A stretch of DNA of 64,000 nt, from NCBI GenBank assembly GCA_000785145.2, contig JSZA02000009.1:54049-118048 (forward strand), written 5' to 3'. The translations under genes and the position numbers were made by a program. The notes beneath the pieces were generated by a model, which did not search any database, was not told where the DNA came from, and saw only the letters and a program-made list of their open reading frames with translations. Positions 61,313 to 64,000 of the stretch are shown here, piece after piece. Each line of letters begins with the position of its first letter. Within the stretch, counting starts at the first letter, position 1. This DNA is from Candidatus Thiomargarita nelsonii (lineage in GTDB: Bacteria > Pseudomonadota > Gammaproteobacteria > Beggiatoales > Beggiatoaceae).

Positions 61313-62873
61313 TCAGCCTATTGCCGTTGCCTGTAATAAAGTGCGTAACCGCCCCCCTTCACAGGCTTCCAATTCTTCCCAACTTCCCATTTCCACGATT
61401 TGACCATTTTCCATCACAGCTATTTTATCCGCATGGCGCACTGTTGATAGCCGATGGGCAATCACCACGATAGTGAGTTCACCATGCAAGGAATCAATCG
61501 CCTGTTGAATACGTCGTTCATGCTCGGTATCTAGGGCACTGGTGGCTTCATCAAGAATTAATAATGATGGCTTGCATAACAGAGCTCGCGCTAGTGCAAT
61601 GCGTTGGCGTTCTCCCCCAGACAGTCGCACTCCTCGATCACCAACCACTGTCTCAAGGCTGTCTGGCAGTTCGGCTACAAATTGATCGGCTGCTGCCAGC
61701 CGTAAAATTTGCCATAATTCCTCATCACTGGCTTGCGGGCGTGTCCACAGCAGATTGGCTCGCACTGTGTCATGGAATAAAAAAGTTTCTTGTGGCACGT
61801 AGGCAACACTTTGTCGCCAGCTACGTGTTAGTTGTGCCTGAAGTGGCTGTCCATCAATTAAAATTTCACCCGCATCAGGCATTAATAAACCCATTAATAA
61901 ATCAGCCAGCGTACTTTTACCCGCCCCCGATGAGCCAACGATAGCCGTTGTTTGTTGAGCCGAAATAACTAAATTGAAATCAGATAGAATTTTTTTCTCT
62001 TTCTGTTTATCATAGCGGAAATGTACATTTTGTAGCCTAATTTCCTGACGCAGAGTGGGTGTCCAATTTTTATCTATCAAAATAGGTTCAGCCTCTGCCT
62101 CGCAACGCGCCTGCATTTCCATCGCCGAGGCAAAGGCAGGTAGCGTATGGACAAGGTGTTGATAGCTCCGCTGCAAGTTGGATAACATCGGTAATAAACG
62201 GGCGAAAACTAATATTAAAACCAGCAGTTCTGCTACGGGGAGACGCAGTATTACAGCCGCAATATAGAGCAAACCGCTGAGTGCGATAGCCGCGCCGATC
62301 TGATAAATCATACCAACCCAAGCATTGCTGCGGGTAAAGTCCAACATTTGCCGACGTAATAGTCAAGAAAAAGTAGGTACCTTGACCAACTCGATTGATG
62401 TCCTAAGTTAAGACATGGGTAATATCGGAGCTACGCTTCCTTAATAAAAATAACCAGTTGGCTTGTCCTATGGCGTTAGACAGTCGGATTCGCAAATGAT
62501 CGACAAAACCGAGGCGTATCTCAGTGAGCAGTACTTCGCGCCAACGTACTAAAAAGGCTCGGAAAGAAATGAGCCCGATATAAAGGCATAAAACCGTTGG
62601 CAAAGTCAGAGATAAGTTAATTGTTGCAAATAGTTGATTTGCTATTGCGATAATGCCGGTGGGGGTACTAGCTTCTGGTACAAAACCAACCAAATGTAGA
62701 AAAGGCACTAACATCAAAAGCCCAATGCCTTCTGTTAGCCCTACCAAAATTAATAAACCCAGTGCCAGTGCCATTTGCCAACGGGCGTAGCCAATTAATA
62801 CTTTGACATAGTTCAGCAACAGATTTTGACTGGTTTTGAGTTTTTTATTTATAGTTGTTATCGGATAAGCCAT
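61313..62873 (-). pseudogene. Lasso-type ABC exporter, broken by TAG and an internal deletion
   Basis: From ATG 62873: membrane part KVLIGYARWQMALALGLLIL, TEGIGLLMLVPFLHLVG, SFRAFLVRWREVLLTEIRLG, ending SSDITHVLT at a TAG (62403); the frame continues DINRVGQGTYFFL and is then disrupted near 62350. The rest (LDFTRSNAWVGMIYQIGAAI ...) resumes in another frame into a complete ATPase: VGSSGAGKSTLADLLMG, SGGERQRIALARALL, LLILDEATSALD, IAHRLSTVRHAD. About 90 membrane residues appear missing. It would have exported the lasso peptide. The ATPase half alone could still be translated from TTG 62347. Confidence 0.8.
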
Positions 62874-62882
62874 AGAATTTAT

Positions 62883-64000
62883 TTAAACCTTTTGCCACAC
62901 CACACGCTCAAAACCCACCGCCACCACGCTAATCAGTTGCAAGCGTAACAAAGAATCGCCATATTTAGACTCCAAACGAGTTTGATAATCAAGTAATTGT
63001 TTTTCAGATTCCGCCAATTTATCTTCTACGGCACTTAAAGCCATGAGTTCCTCAATACTTTTTTCGCGAACTTCCGCACCATTTAAGCCCACTTCAGATA
63101 ATTTTAAATACTTAAATTCCAAAATAAAATCATAAAGCGGATATTTGCGCTGCTCTGGACGCATAATCATCGTCAAATCCGCATATCTCCGTTCTAGCGG
63201 AAATTCAGAGTCCATCACATAAAACACATCATCAAATAGCACCGTTAAAAAAGCCGTCTTAATCACTAACTCATTTGCCGAAGTATAATCACGATTATCA
63301 AATACCCTAAAATAACGCTGCTCCATAAAATTACACAAGGGTTGTAAATCGCCGGTTTGATAAAACTGCTTAGCGAATTGGCGAGCTTCTGAGCGTTCAG
63401 TGTCAATAGGGAGAAACCGTTCAAAAAGCTGTTCCACATAAAGCTTTCGTACTACCAAATTTGGAATTTTGAAACGCCAATCCCCAAACTCAGTTTCCCC
63501 ATTAAAAGTCAAAATGCCTAAATAATAAAGCAAAGATACGATAAAAGTGGTATCTTTAGTAGCATTTAACATGTTATCAACACCAAAACGATTCGATAAT
63601 TCTGAGATGCTCAAAGGTGGAGTCTCATTCAGAGCTTGAAAAATAATGGGTTCCCCATTGGGTAATCCGGTGATATAAGTGAGTTTACCCCGATCGATCG
63701 CCAAATTGTTATCCAGCATTTGACGCGGAAATTTACACTGACGTTGAAAACGTTTTATAAAATAAAGAACTAATGTCGGGTTATAAATCAATTCATTTTC
63801 TTGCTCGCTAAAACTGTAGCCATCATAAAACGGTTGCATCAGGGCTAAGGCATCTTCCCCTTTTTGAGGAGAAAGTTTACATTCTTCAACGATTTGAGTC
63901 ACAACTGCTCTGATTTCTGATTCTCGAAAGCCACATAAATCATTAAATTCAGGCTCCAAATAAATGTCTTCTGCCACATTATAAGCACTGGTGATATCAG
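62883..64000 (-). CDS. AAA-like/PD-(D/E)XK family protein (5' partial)
   Basis: Frame open through the right edge (…DITSAYNVAEDIYLEPEF), so the N-terminal AAA-like part lies outside. Visible: KGEDALALMQPFYDGYSFSE, the central NPTLVLYFIKRF, GKLTYITGLPNGEP, a helical region, and the nuclease strand YPLYDFILEFKYLKLSEV followed by EEL. Same family as the truncated 45799-47076 gene. Common, often multi-copy, in filamentous sulfur bacteria; function unknown. It ends 9 bp before the ABC gene's start. Confidence 0.8.
   Translation of the reverse strand, partial: DITSAYNVAEDIYLEPEFNDLCGFRESEIRAVVTQIVEECKLSPQKGEDALALMQPFYDGYSFSEQENELIYNPTLVLYFIKRFQRQCKFPRQMLDNNLAIDRGKLTYITGLPNGEPIIFQALNETPPLSISELSNRFGVDNMLNATKDTTFIVSLLYYLGILTFNGETEFGDWRFKIPNLVVRKLYVEQLFERFLPIDTERSEARQFAKQFYQTGDLQPLCNFMEQRYFRVFDNRDYTSANELVIKTAFLTVLFDDVFYVMDSEFPLERRYADLTMIMRPEQRKYPLYDFILEFKYLKLSEVGLNGAEVREKSIEELMALSAVEDKLAESEKQLLDYQTRLESKYGDSLLRLQLISVVAVGFERVVWQKV

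Overview
The window reads as chromosomal DNA of a gammaproteobacterium, most likely a large sulfur-oxidising member of the Beggiatoaceae/Thiotrichales. This is inference: it rests on caspase-like proteases with DUF4384 tails, a cbb3-oxidase assembly pair (ccoI-ccoS), type IV pilus genes, many truncated AAA-like/PD-(D/E)XK genes and an extreme load of short palindromic repeats, plus gammaproteobacterial housekeeping genes (apaH, sixA, uppP, rpmE, ppiB, comEC, a Pro-Arg-His tRNA run).

Layout. 1-7.4 kb: two tandem PilY1-type pilus adhesins (the first cut by the window edge) and a type IV pilin. 7.7-12.8 kb: pteridine reductase, two methyltransferases, uppP, a VanZ-like protein, apaH. 12.9-13.4 kb: minus-strand tRNA-Pro(UGG), tRNA-Arg(UCU) and tRNA-His(GUG) with a clear promoter and terminator; the tRNA-Arg is split in its anticodon loop by a 251-nt group I intron. 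13.6-19.8 kb: caspase-like lipoprotein, thioredoxin-like ferredoxin, NDUFA9-like protein, sixA and a tandem-domain PPK2. 20-23 kb: an HprK-like kinase / S26 peptidase / PqqD / nucleotidyltransferase operon. 23.9-28.5 kb: rpmE, ccoS-ccoI, ppiB and a decayed PIN/UPF0175 toxin-antitoxin zone. 28.5-31.7 kb: a cold-shock/DUF1294 protein and two DUF2325 genes with two microproteins and a 12-copy palindromic repeat array. 32-40 kb: debris (remnants of TgpA, FTR1 and a Zeta-type kinase) around an intact comEC and a lytic transglycosylase. 40-41.7 kb: an overlapping AAA ATPase / PD-(D/E)XK nuclease pair. 42-50 kb: a broken WD40-Ig-LRR gene, a gene holding two transposon-like insertions, a truncated nuclease and a second caspase. 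50-64 kb: radical SAM enzyme, a secreted Cys-repeat protein, then a minus-strand region with a partly decayed lasso-peptide-type operon (cyclase, B2, B1/PqqD, kinase, ABC exporter) and glycosyltransferase, epimerase and nuclease genes.

The strongest unexplained structure is a family of 108-196 bp MITE-like elements bounded by CAATGCCATTAAGTTAAG and its inverse. Seven intact copies and one with a divergent right end have flanking 10-11 bp duplications. In four of these, removing the element plus one duplication restores a broken reading frame exactly, and one gene carries two. Other palindromic families supply intergenic hairpins and sometimes the start or stop context of genes. Several genes near these elements are frameshifted or carry in-frame stops, so the window looks like a genome under heavy small-element activity and gene decay.
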